Part shown: one piece after another, positions 49,840 through 58,502 of the stretch
How positions within the stretch are numbered: the first letter of the stretch is position 1
How the letters are laid out: each line of letters starts with the position of its first letter
Notes under the pieces: model-generated
Told to the model about the DNA's origin: nothing
Databases searched by the model: none
The model's input: only the letters and a program-made list of their open reading frames with translations
Made by a program: the position numbers and the translations under genes
From: JAFIEN01 sp051859505
Lineage (GTDB): Bacteria > Pseudomonadota > Alphaproteobacteria > Rhodobacterales > Rhodobacteraceae
DNA: 64,000 nt
Direction: 5' to 3'
NCBI GenBank assembly: GCA_051859505.1
Contig: JBHYFN010000010.1
Location: forward strand, 1-64,000

Positions 49840-52047
49840 ATGGGAAAGAAGATGAGCAAGACCGAGGAACTGATCCGCACCTACGAGGCGCGCCTGGCCG
49901 AGATCGAGGCACGCCTCGCCCGCGTCGAAACCGCCGCCGTGCCGGCCCCCCATGCCCGCCGCGCCCGCGCGCCCGGCGGCCTGCGCCTTGGCGTGGACGT
50001 GGGCGGCACCTTCACCGACCTGATCCTGCTGGATGCCGCCCAGGGCAAGGTCTGGTCGGCCAAGGTGCCCTCGACACCGCAAGACAGCTCGATCGGCGTC
50101 CTGAACGGGATCGAGAAGATCTGCCGCGAGGCGGGGATCAAACCCTCGGAAATCGCCGAGGTGATGCACGGCACGACGGTCGCCACCAACACGGTGCTGA
50201 CCGGATCGGGCGCGCGCGTGGGCCTTGTCACGACCAAGGGCTACCGCGACGTCCTGCAGATCGCGCGCTCTTACGTGCCGGGCGGTCTTGGCGGCTGGGT
50301 CATCTGGAACAAGTCCCTGCCGCTGGCCCGGCTCGAGGACACGATCGAGGCCGACGAGCGGATCGACGCCAAGGGCAAGGTGCTGGTCCCGCTCGACGAG
50401 GCGGCGCTGCGGCGCGACCTGGCGCAGCTCCGCGACCGGGGGATCGAGGCGCTGACCATCTCGCTCTTCAACGGCTATGTCTCGGGCGTCCACGAAGACC
50501 GGATCAAGCGCATCGCCGAAGAGGTGATGCCGGGCATCCCCGTCTCGACCTCGTCAGAGGTCATGCCCGAGATGTATGAATACGAACGCACCGAAACCAC
50601 GGTGGTCAATTCCTATGTCCGCCCCGTGGTGGCGAAATATGTCGCCAACCTGCAGCGCGAGCTGAAGGCCAAGATGGGCGACGTCATGCTGCAGATCCTG
50701 CGCTCGGACGGCGGTCTCTCCTCGGCCCAGGCGGCGATGGACCAGCCGGTGAACCTGCTGATGTCAGGCCCGGCGGGGGGCGTCTCGGGCGCGCTCTGGA
50801 TCGCCAAGAACGCAGGCTTCACCAACCTTCTGACCTTCGACATGGGCGGCACCTCGACCGATGTGGCGCTGATCGAGAACGGCGTGGCCCGCACGCGGCG
50901 CGAAACCCGCGTGGCGGATGTGACGGTCCGCGCCCCCTCGATCGACGTGCGCACCGTGGGCGCGGGCGGCGGTTCCATCGCCTATGTGCCCGACCTGACA
51001 AAGGCGCTGCGCGTCGGCCCCCAATCGGCCGGCGCCGTGCCGGGGCCGGCGGCCTATGACAAGGGCGGCGAAGAGCCGACCGTGACCGATGCCAACGTGG
51101 TCCTGGGCTACCTGCCCTCGGACGCGCGTCTGGGCGGCGACATGACGATCCGCCGCGATCTGGCGGTGGCGGCGGTGCAGAAGGTCGCCGATGCCTTGGG
51201 CAAATCGGTCGAGGATGCGGCCGAAGGCATCATCGCCATCGTGAACGAGAACATGTGCGGCGCGCTCCGCCTCGTCTCGGTCGAACAAGGCTACGACCCC
51301 CGCGATTTCGCGCTGATCGGCTTCGGCGGCGCGGGGCCCTTGCACGCCAACGCCCTGTCGCGCCTCATCAATTCCTGGCCCGCGATCATCCCCCCCGGCC
51401 CCGGCGTCCTCTGCGCCTATGGCGACGCCACCACGCGGCTCAGGAACGAGGCCAGCCAGACCTTCGTCACCACGACCTCGGCCACCTCCGACCGCGAGAT
51501 CGGGAAGATGCTCTCCGACCTCGCCGACCGCGCCGCCCGCGATCTCGAGGATGAAGGCGTGCCGCGCGCCGAGCAGGAGGTGCTCTACCAGATCGACATC
51601 CGCTACCAGGGCCAGGGCATGAAGCTCACCCTCGATGTGAGCCCCGAGGATTTCGGCCGCGATGGCATCGCCGGGATCGAACACCGCTTCGACCGCGAAC
51701 ATGAACAGCTTTTCACCTTCGCGCTTGATGCCCCGCACGAACTCGTGGGCCTGCGCGCCGTGGTGCAGGGATCCGAACAGAACTTCATCGGCCGCGACTA
51801 CGGATCGGGCGGGGCCGATGCCTCGGGCGCCGTGGTCCATGCCTCGCGCCTCTATGCCGACGGAAAATGGCACGAGGCCAGCATCTATGACCGCGCGAAA
51901 CTCAAATCCGGCAACCGCATCCACGGCCCCGCCATCGTGACCGAGATGGACTCGACCGCCCTGATCCTGCCCGGGCATGTCGGCGTGGTGGACAAGGTCG
52001 GCAATATCCTGATCTGGCCCGAAACCCACGAAAAGGCCCCGAAATGA
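49840..52047 (+). CDS. hyuA: Hydantoinase/oxoprolinase subunit A
   Basis: A 735-residue protein with the ASKHA ATPase opening GVDVGGTFTDLILLD (about 50-64), MHGTTVATNTVL, and later FDMGGTSTDVALI and GFGGAGPLHANALS. With HyuB it forms ATP-dependent cyclic-amide hydrolases (5-oxoprolinase, N-methylhydantoinase). Residues 5-31 before the ATPase domain form a charged helix (LIRTYEARLAEIEARLARVE) that the standard family lacks. The ATG at 49852 is an alternative start. The gene pair hyuA-hyuB is interrupted by a repeat element. Confidence 0.9.
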   Translation: MGKKMSKTEELIRTYEARLAEIEARLARVETAAVPAPHARRARAPGGLRLGVDVGGTFTDLILLDAAQGKVWSAKVPSTPQDSSIGVLNGIEKICREAGIKPSEIAEVMHGTTVATNTVLTGSGARVGLVTTKGYRDVLQIARSYVPGGLGGWVIWNKSLPLARLEDTIEADERIDAKGKVLVPLDEAALRRDLAQLRDRGIEALTISLFNGYVSGVHEDRIKRIAEEVMPGIPVSTSSEVMPEMYEYERTETTVVNSYVRPVVAKYVANLQRELKAKMGDVMLQILRSDGGLSSAQAAMDQPVNLLMSGPAGGVSGALWIAKNAGFTNLLTFDMGGTSTDVALIENGVARTRRETRVADVTVRAPSIDVRTVGAGGGSIAYVPDLTKALRVGPQSAGAVPGPAAYDKGGEEPTVTDANVVLGYLPSDARLGGDMTIRRDLAVAAVQKVADALGKSVEDAAEGIIAIVNENMCGALRLVSVEQGYDPRDFALIGFGGAGPLHANALSRLINSWPAIIPPGPGVLCAYGDATTRLRNEASQTFVTTTSATSDREIGKMLSDLADRAARDLEDEGVPRAEQEVLYQIDIRYQGQGMKLTLDVSPEDFGRDGIAGIEHRFDREHEQLFTFALDAPHELVGLRAVVQGSEQNFIGRDYGSGGADASGAVVHASRLYADGKWHEASIYDRAKLKSGNRIHGPAIVTEMDSTALILPGHVGVVDKVGNILIWPETHEKAPK

Positions 52048-52132
52048 GCGCGAACCCGCAGAAGAGCGTGGGCTTCGCCCACCCTACCGGCCGCCCCGAT
52101 GCGGCGCGCCTGACCGCAAGCCGCGCCTCTGC

Positions 52133-52196
52133 TGCTTCTTTTGTTCACAAATATCCCGGGGGGAGGGCCGAAGGCCCGGGGGGCAGCGCCCCCCCG
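52133..52196 (+). repeat. Modular GC-hairpin intergenic element, copy B
   Basis: CTTCTTTTGTTCAC, the core AAATATCCCGGGG, a middle hairpin GGGCC-GAA-GGCCC, then GGGGGGC-AGC-GCCCCCC. It lies inside the hyuA-hyuB gap, so it is within an operon rather than at its end. No AT-rich palindrome follows. Confidence 0.8.
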
Positions 52197-52248
52197 AAAC
52201 GCCCCCTGCCCCAGTTCCACCCCGCGCACGCCCGAGGAGTCTGACCCG

Positions 52249-54135
52249 ATGCCCGCACAGATCATCCAGACCAACACCACCCCCTTCACCCGCGTGAAGG
52301 TCGACCCGATCACCCTCGACATCGTGGAAAACGCGCTGCGCAACGCGCGCGCCGAAATGGACGCCGTCCTCTTCCGCACCGCCATGTCGCCCGGCATCCG
52401 CGAACAGCACGACGCCTTCCCGATGATCGCCAATGAGGAAGGCAAGATGGTCGTGGGCCAGTTCGGCTCTTTCCTCTACGGCTTCATGCAGGGCTATCAG
52501 GGCACGATCGAGGATGGCGACATCTTCATGACCAACGACCCCTATTCCTGCGACGGGGCGGTCAGCCATCTGAACGACTGGCTCCTGATGATGCCGATCT
52601 TTCACGACGGGCGTCTCGTCTCCTGGGCCGCGATGTTCGGCCATATGACCGATGTCGGCGGCAAGGTGCCCGGATCACTGCCCACCGACGCCAAGATGAT
52701 CTACGAGGAAGGGCTGATCGTCCCCCCCACCAAGATCTACCGGGGCGGCAAGCTGAACGAGGAGCTGTTCAACATCCTTCTGGCCAACACCCGGATGCCG
52801 GAATGGAACAAGTCCGATTTCCTCGCCATCATCGCCTCGCTGCGTCTGGCCGAACGCCGCGTGCGCGAGAATATCCAGCGCTTCGGCGTCGATACCTATA
52901 TCAGCGCGATGCAGGACATGCTCGACCGCAACAAGGTGGCGATGGGCGCGATCATCAAGCTGTTCATTCCGGAAGGAACGGACAAGGCGTCGCGCTTTCA
53001 CGACTGGATCGACGATGACGGCCAGGGCAACGGCCCGTTCAAGATCGCCTGCACCCTCTGGCGCGAAGGCGATGTTGCGATCTTCGATTTCGCAGGAAGC
53101 GACCCGCAGTCGCTCTCTTCGATCAACTTCCTGTTGAACGAAGAGATGTTCAAGATGTTCTTCGGCGCCTTTACCATCAACCTCTTCGACCCCCAGATCC
53201 TGTTCAACGACGGCTTCTACGATCTGGTCGAGGTGCGCATTCCCGAGGGCTGCATCCTCAAGCCCAAGAAGCCCGCGGCGCTCTCCTGCCGCACCCATAT
53301 GCTGGGCCGGATCTTCGATCTGATGGGCGGGCTTCTGGGCCAGGGCGCGCCCGATGCGCTGAATGCGGCCGGCTTCTCGGACAGCCCGCATTTCATGTAT
53401 TCGGGCTTCGACGGCAGCGGCAAATGGTTCCAGCTGTTCCAGATCGGCTTTGGCGGCGTGCCGGGGCGCCCCGTGGGCGACGGGCCGGACGGCCATTCCA
53501 TGTGGCCCGCCTTCACCAACGTGCCCAACGAATTCCTCGAGGCCTATTTCCCCCTGCGCATCCGCACCTATGCCACCATCCCCGACTCGGGCGGTGCGGG
53601 TCTGCACCGGGGCGGCAACGGGATCACCATCGCCTATGAGATGCTCGAGGCGGGCGAGATCTCGATCCATGACGACCGCTGGCTGACCTATCCCTGGGGC
53701 GTCAACGGGGGTGAGCCGGGGATGCGCTCGACCAAGCGCCTTGTCCGGACCGACGGGACCGAGGAGAACATCCCCTCGAAATGCGACCGCATCAAGGTGG
53801 CGCCCGGCGATATCCTGCATTTCAACACCTGGGGCGGCGGCGGCTGGGGCGATCCGCTCAAGCGGCCGACCGAGAAGGTCTTTGCCGATGTGGAGCGGGG
53901 TCTTGTCAGCGTCGAGGGCGCGCGGCGCTACGGCGTGGTGATCGCGGGCGGCAAGGTCGACGAGGCCGCGACCGAGCGTTTGCGGGCCGAGATGGCGGGC
54001 AAGCGGGGCGAGACGCCCCTGTTCGACCGCGGCTTTGCCGACCTCAAGGAGCTCAAGGCCCGGGCGAAGCGCGAAACCGGGTTCGAGCCGCCGGTCGATC
54101 CGGTCTTCTTCGGCCAGAGGCTCGCCGCCGAATGA
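52249..54135 (+). CDS. hyuB: Hydantoinase/oxoprolinase subunit B
   Basis: About 628 residues. Opening VDPITLDIVENALRNARAEM, then AMSPGIREQHDAF, DIFMTNDPYSCDGAVSHLND and, near 475-500, IPDSGGAGLHRGGNGITIAY, all HyuB landmarks; the C-terminus has ILHFNTWGGGGWGDP. GAGGAG about 10 bases upstream supports the ATG at 52249 over an upstream in-frame start that runs through the repeat element. Its stop overlaps the start of the cysteine hydrolase (AATGA). Confidence 0.92.
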   Translation: MPAQIIQTNTTPFTRVKVDPITLDIVENALRNARAEMDAVLFRTAMSPGIREQHDAFPMIANEEGKMVVGQFGSFLYGFMQGYQGTIEDGDIFMTNDPYSCDGAVSHLNDWLLMMPIFHDGRLVSWAAMFGHMTDVGGKVPGSLPTDAKMIYEEGLIVPPTKIYRGGKLNEELFNILLANTRMPEWNKSDFLAIIASLRLAERRVRENIQRFGVDTYISAMQDMLDRNKVAMGAIIKLFIPEGTDKASRFHDWIDDDGQGNGPFKIACTLWREGDVAIFDFAGSDPQSLSSINFLLNEEMFKMFFGAFTINLFDPQILFNDGFYDLVEVRIPEGCILKPKKPAALSCRTHMLGRIFDLMGGLLGQGAPDALNAAGFSDSPHFMYSGFDGSGKWFQLFQIGFGGVPGRPVGDGPDGHSMWPAFTNVPNEFLEAYFPLRIRTYATIPDSGGAGLHRGGNGITIAYEMLEAGEISIHDDRWLTYPWGVNGGEPGMRSTKRLVRTDGTEENIPSKCDRIKVAPGDILHFNTWGGGGWGDPLKRPTEKVFADVERGLVSVEGARRYGVVIAGGKVDEAATERLRAEMAGKRGETPLFDRGFADLKELKARAKRETGFEPPVDPVFFGQRLAAE

Positions 54136-54794
54136 CCGAGTCGCTGGATCAGAACTATGCCCGCGCGGGCTATCATGCGCGGCAGGTCTGGGGGAAACGC
54201 CCGGCCCTGCTGCTGGTGGATTTCGCGCAGGCCTATTTCGATCCGGCCTCACCCCTTTACGGCGGCGAAGGCTGCGCGCTCGCGCGCGACCATGCCGCCC
54301 GGCTTGTCGCCACGGCGCGCAGGGCCGGCGCCCCGGTCATCTGGACCGAGGTGCGCTACACCAAGGGCGGCACCGATGGCGGCGTCTTTTTCCGCAAGGC
54401 CCCGCCGCTGGCCTGTTTCGAGGGCGACAACCCGCTGGGCGAGTTGGCCGAGGGCCTGACCCGCCTGCCGGGCGAGATCATGGTCACCAAGCAATACCCC
54501 AGCGCCTTTTTCGCCACCTCGCTTGCCCCCACCCTCACGGCGATGGGGGTGGATACGGTGCTGCTCACGGGGCTGACCACTTCGGGCTGCGTGCGTGCCA
54601 CCTGCGTCGATGCGATGAGCCACGGTTTCGTCACGCTGGTCGTCCAGGACGCCTGCGGCGACCGCGCCCCCGGCCCTCATGAGTCCAACCTCTTCGACAT
54701 GAGCGCCAAATACGCCGACCTCGTGACCACAAGCGAGGCGGAAACCTACCTGACCAACAGCCAGACCACCCAACCACAGGGAGTAACCCCATGA
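54132..54794 (+). CDS. Isochorismatase-family cysteine hydrolase (N-carbamoylsarcosine amidase-like)
   Basis: A 220-residue protein with the full triad: Asp30 in LLLVDFAQAYFDP, Lys120 in EIMVTKQYPSAFFA, Cys153 in GLTTSGCVRATCVDAM. DACGDRAPGPHESNLFDMSA near 173-192 is characteristic of the N-carbamoylsarcosine/maleamate amidohydrolase branch. After HyuAB such an enzyme would hydrolyse the ring-opened N-carbamoyl amino acid, giving sarcosine, ammonia and CO2 if the substrate is N-methylhydantoin. It overlaps hyuB by 4 bases and the following binding-protein gene by 4. Confidence 0.85.
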   Translation: MTESLDQNYARAGYHARQVWGKRPALLLVDFAQAYFDPASPLYGGEGCALARDHAARLVATARRAGAPVIWTEVRYTKGGTDGGVFFRKAPPLACFEGDNPLGELAEGLTRLPGEIMVTKQYPSAFFATSLAPTLTAMGVDTVLLTGLTTSGCVRATCVDAMSHGFVTLVVQDACGDRAPGPHESNLFDMSAKYADLVTTSEAETYLTNSQTTQPQGVTP

Positions 54795-55876
54795 AATACC
54801 TAGCCTCTGCCGCGACGCTGGCATTGCTTGCCAGCCCCGCCTTCGCCGATATGGACGCCGCCCGCGCCCTTGTCGCGCAATATTCCGAACTGCCCGTCTG
54901 GAACGCCCCGGGCGAGGCCTTCGATGCCCGCGCCTGCATGGCCGACAAGAGCATGTTCGTCATCCCGCTGACCAACGCCAACCCGTTCAACGCCGCGATC
55001 AGCGCCGGGATGATCCAGGCGGCCGAGATCGTGGGCTTCGACCTGCGCGCCTGGGAAACCCAGATGGACCCGACCCAGTGGATCCAGGGCATCAACACCG
55101 CCATGGCCGAAGGCTATGACCTGATCGACCTGCAGGGCGGCCTGCCGCCCGAATTCCTGATCCCCCAGATCACCGAGGCGCGCGAAGCGGGGATCAAGGT
55201 CACGGCGACCCACAACTGGGATGCCACGACGCAGGAAACGCCCGATTTCATGGATGGCGCGGGCAATACCGATTACGTCATGTTCGGCGAAATCATCGCC
55301 GCCTGGGCCATGGTCCAGACCGATGGCCAGGTCAACGCCCTCGTCCTTGGCCCGGACGAGATCACGCCCACCGCGCCCCTGCGGGATGCGATCATCGGCT
55401 ACCTTGCCGACAACTGCCCCGACTGCAAGACGACCTATATCAACGTGCCGGTCAACGACTGGGCCACGCAGGGCCAGTCGGCCACGCAGAACGCGCTGCT
55501 GGCCGACCCTTCGATCAACTATGTCCTGCCGGTCTATGATTCGATGGCGCAGTTCATCGCCCCCGCGATCCAGATCGCCGGGTCGGATGCCAAGATCGTC
55601 AGCTACAACGGCACGCCCTTCGTTCTCGACATGATGCGCGAGGGCGATATCGTCGAGATGGTGGTCGGCGAAAGCCTGGGCTGGGTCGGGCTGGCCGGGG
55701 TGGATGTGAACATGCGCGTCCTCTGCGACCTCGATCCCGTAACGGTGCTGAACACGCCCGCCTTCATCTTCACCGACGAGAATGTCGAAACGGCCGGCGT
55801 GCCCGCCACCTATGACGACGGCTATGGCGACGTGCATATCGCGGGCTTCAAGGCGCTCTGGGGCATCGAGGACTGA
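54791..55876 (+). CDS. ABC transporter substrate-binding protein (ribose-type, PBP1 fold)
   Basis: A 361-residue protein. The signal peptide ends after AFA near residue 19. The mature part has FVIPLTNANPFNAAISAGMI (56-75) and GIKVTATHNWDATTQ, typical of RbsB/BMP-like binding proteins that present a ligand to a two-domain ATPase and one permease. The first 30 mature residues (ALVAQYSELPVWNAPGEAFD) precede the fold. The ligand is probably what HyuAB acts on rather than a sugar. The start overlaps the hydrolase stop; the stop overlaps the ATPase start. Confidence 0.85.
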   Translation: MKYLASAATLALLASPAFADMDAARALVAQYSELPVWNAPGEAFDARACMADKSMFVIPLTNANPFNAAISAGMIQAAEIVGFDLRAWETQMDPTQWIQGINTAMAEGYDLIDLQGGLPPEFLIPQITEAREAGIKVTATHNWDATTQETPDFMDGAGNTDYVMFGEIIAAWAMVQTDGQVNALVLGPDEITPTAPLRDAIIGYLADNCPDCKTTYINVPVNDWATQGQSATQNALLADPSINYVLPVYDSMAQFIAPAIQIAGSDAKIVSYNGTPFVLDMMREGDIVEMVVGESLGWVGLAGVDVNMRVLCDLDPVTVLNTPAFIFTDENVETAGVPATYDDGYGDVHIAGFKALWGIED

Positions 55877-57411
55877 TGACCGAGGCGCCGGCGCTTCAGA
55901 TCACGAACCTTTCCAAAAGGTTCGGTGGCGCGCTGGCGCTTGACCGCGTCGCACTTTCCGTGCGGCGCGGCGAGGTGCATGGGCTGCTGGGCTCGAACGG
56001 GTCGGGCAAGTCCACGCTGATCAAGGTTCTGGCGGGGTTCCACACGCCCGAACCCGGGGCCGAGGTGCGGCTTTACGGCCGTCTCGCGCCCCTTCCCATT
56101 CCGGGGCAACGCGTGCGCGAACTGGGGCTGGCCTTCGTGCATCAGCATCTGGGCCTGATCCCGTCGCTGTCGGTGACCGAGAACCTGCGGATCGGCGATC
56201 TGGCCACGCGGCCCAACTGGCGGATCGACTGGCGGGCGGAACATGGGGCGGCCGCAAAGGTCTTTGCCCGCTACGACCTCGACCTCGATCCACGGGCCGA
56301 GGTGGGGCGGCTTTCGCCCGTGCAGCAGGCGCTTCTGGCGATCGTCCGCGCGGTCGAGGATCTGCGGGGCGCCTCGAGCGAACCCGGCGTGCTGGTGCTG
56401 GACGAACCCACCCCCTTCCTGCCGCGGGCTGGCGTCGACCAGCTTTTCCGCCTTGTCCGCGCCGCGGTGACGGACGGGGCAAGCGTGATCTTCGTCAGCC
56501 ATGACGTCGACGAGGTGCGCGAGATCACCGACCGCGCCACGATCCTGCGCGACGGCAAGCTGATCGACACGGTCGAGACGGCCGCCACCTCGCATGACGG
56601 CTTTGTCGAGCGGATCATCGGCCGGTCGATGGACAGCTATGGCGGCGCGGGCAAGCGTCTGGCCGATCCCGCGCCGCATGTGACGGTCGAAAACCTCTCG
56701 GGCCAGGGCATCGGGCCGGTGTCGCTGGCGCTTGCGAAGGGCGAGATCCTTGGCCTGACCGGCCTGATCGGATCGGGCTACGACACCGTGCCCGCGCTGA
56801 TCTATGGCGCGCGCAAGGCCGAGGCGGGCCGGCTGAGGATCGGCGCGCGGGGCCTGCCGCTGGCCGCGATGGAGCCGCCCGAGGCGCTGGCCCGCGGCAT
56901 CGTCTACCTGCCAGCCGACCGTCTGGGGGCGGCGGGGGTCGGATCGCTTCCCGTGAGCGACAATGTGGGCCTGCCGGTCCTGACGCGGCTGAAACGGGCG
57001 ATGGGCCTGTTCGACACCGATATCGCGCGCCATGCCGCAAGCCTTGGCGCGGGCGCGGGGGTGAAGCCGAATATCCCCACCCTGCCGCTTTCGGCTCTGT
57101 CGGGTGGGAATGCACAAAAAGCGCTTTTGGCCAAATGGTTGCAGGTTGAACCTCAACTGATGTTGCTGGATGAACCGACGCAAGGCGTGGATGTGGGGGC
57201 GCGGCAGGATATCTGGGACGCGCTCGACCGGGCCGCCGCCGGGGGCACCTCGATCCTGATCGGCTCGACCGATTATGAACAGCTCGCCCAGCTCTGCCAC
57301 CGCGTCCTTGTCTTTGCCCGCGGCCGCGTCGTGCAGGAGCTGACCGGGGCCGAGCTGACCAAGGACCGCATCGCCGAAGCCTGTTTCCGTTCCACCACTC
57401 TCGCCGCCTGA
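55876..57411 (+). CDS. Ribose-type ABC transporter ATP-binding protein, two NBDs
   Basis: A 511-residue RbsA-like protein. NBD1 has Walker A GSNGSGKSTLIK (37-48) and Walker B VLVLDEPTPFLPRAG, but its signature reads LSPVQQALLAI. NBD2 has a degenerate Walker A (GLIGSGYDTVPAL) but a good signature LSGGNAQKALLAKWL and Walker B LMLLDEPTQGVDVG. So only one composite ATP site is likely fully active, as is common for RbsA relatives. It couples to the permease gene 10 bases downstream. Confidence 0.88.
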   Translation: MTEAPALQITNLSKRFGGALALDRVALSVRRGEVHGLLGSNGSGKSTLIKVLAGFHTPEPGAEVRLYGRLAPLPIPGQRVRELGLAFVHQHLGLIPSLSVTENLRIGDLATRPNWRIDWRAEHGAAAKVFARYDLDLDPRAEVGRLSPVQQALLAIVRAVEDLRGASSEPGVLVLDEPTPFLPRAGVDQLFRLVRAAVTDGASVIFVSHDVDEVREITDRATILRDGKLIDTVETAATSHDGFVERIIGRSMDSYGGAGKRLADPAPHVTVENLSGQGIGPVSLALAKGEILGLTGLIGSGYDTVPALIYGARKAEAGRLRIGARGLPLAAMEPPEALARGIVYLPADRLGAAGVGSLPVSDNVGLPVLTRLKRAMGLFDTDIARHAASLGAGAGVKPNIPTLPLSALSGGNAQKALLAKWLQVEPQLMLLDEPTQGVDVGARQDIWDALDRAAAGGTSILIGSTDYEQLAQLCHRVLVFARGRVVQELTGAELTKDRIAEACFRSTTLAA

Positions 57412-57421
57412 GGGACAAAGG

Positions 57422-58471
57422 ATGACGACACCCAGCCCGCAGGATTACGAACGCCGGATCGCGGCCCTCGAGGCGCGGCTCCATGCCTTCGAAGGCCGCC
57501 TCACACCGCCCGGCCAACGCGCCACGAGCGCGGAACTGGCCGAGCGCTATGGCCTGCTGGTGGCCTGGGCGCTGCTGATCCTGATCCTCGGCTATTTCCG
57601 GCCCGACCAGATGTTCGCCTGGAACAGCTATGCCTCGATGCTGGGGTCGAATGCGATGATCGTGGTCCTGACGCTGGGCCTGATCATCCCGCTGACGACG
57701 GGGGATTTCGACCTGTCCGTCGCCTCGACCATGGCGATCTCGTCGATGACCATCGCGGTCCTCAACGTGCGGATGGGGTGGGAGATCGAGGCGGCGATCC
57801 TCATGGCGATCCTGATCGGGGCGGGGATCGGGGCGATCAACGCCTTCTTCATCCTGTGGTTCGGGATCCATTCGCTGATCGTGACGCTGGGGACGGGCTA
57901 TTTCATCAACGGGGTGGTCCTCTGGATGTCGGGGTCGAACGTGATTTCGGGCGTCTCGATGGACCTGGTGCGCGCCGTGATCCTGACCCGGTTCCTGGGG
58001 GTGCCGCTGTCCTTCTGGTATGCTGCGGTGCTGACGGTGATCGTCTGGTATGTGTTCCAGCACACGGCCCTTGGCCGCAGGCTCCTGTTCGTAGGCCGTG
58101 GGCGCGAGGTGGCGCGGCTGTCGGGCGTGAACGTGGTCCGGGTTCGGGCCGGGGCGCTGATCGCCTCGGGCACGATCGCGGCGCTGGCGGGGGTGCTTTA
58201 CACCGGCATGCGCGGGTCGGCCGATCCCTCCTCGGCGCTGGCCTTCCTTCTGCCGGCGTTTGCCGCGGCCTTCCTGGGGTCGACCACGCTTTATCCGGGC
58301 CGGTTCAATGCGCCGGGCGCGCTGGTGGCGGTCTATTTCCTGTCCACGGGCATCATGGGGCTGAACTTCCTTGGCGTGCCCAGCTATGTGCAGAACCTGT
58401 TTTACGGCGGCGGGCTGGTCGTGGCCGTGTCGATCAGCCAGCTTCTGCGCAAACGCCGCCCGATGGATTGA
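57422..58471 (+). CDS. Ribose-type ABC transporter permease with N-terminal coiled coil
   Basis: A 349-residue membrane protein. From residue 43 (YGLLVAWALLILILGYF) it has eight or more hydrophobic segments and the RbsC-type block LTTGDFDLSVASTMAISSM near 95-113. Unusually, residues 8-30 before the first membrane segment form a charged helix (YERRIAALEARLHAFEGRL) resembling the N-terminal extension of HyuA from the same operon. It is the last gene of the operon. Confidence 0.87.
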   Translation: MTTPSPQDYERRIAALEARLHAFEGRLTPPGQRATSAELAERYGLLVAWALLILILGYFRPDQMFAWNSYASMLGSNAMIVVLTLGLIIPLTTGDFDLSVASTMAISSMTIAVLNVRMGWEIEAAILMAILIGAGIGAINAFFILWFGIHSLIVTLGTGYFINGVVLWMSGSNVISGVSMDLVRAVILTRFLGVPLSFWYAAVLTVIVWYVFQHTALGRRLLFVGRGREVARLSGVNVVRVRAGALIASGTIAALAGVLYTGMRGSADPSSALAFLLPAFAAAFLGSTTLYPGRFNAPGALVAVYFLSTGIMGLNFLGVPSYVQNLFYGGGLVVAVSISQLLRKRRPMD

Positions 58472-58502
58472 GGCGGGCGGGCCGATTTGCTAGGGGGCCG
58501 GG

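Noticed and set aside
47770..50493. Continuation of the HMG-CoA lyase frame upstream to about 50493
   Set aside because: The extension is antisense to the CoA-transferase and hyuA genes. The family N-terminus begins at the ATG at 47769.
52141..52248. Longer N-terminus for hyuB
   Set aside because: It reads through repeat element copy B; GAGGAG and the family start support 52249.
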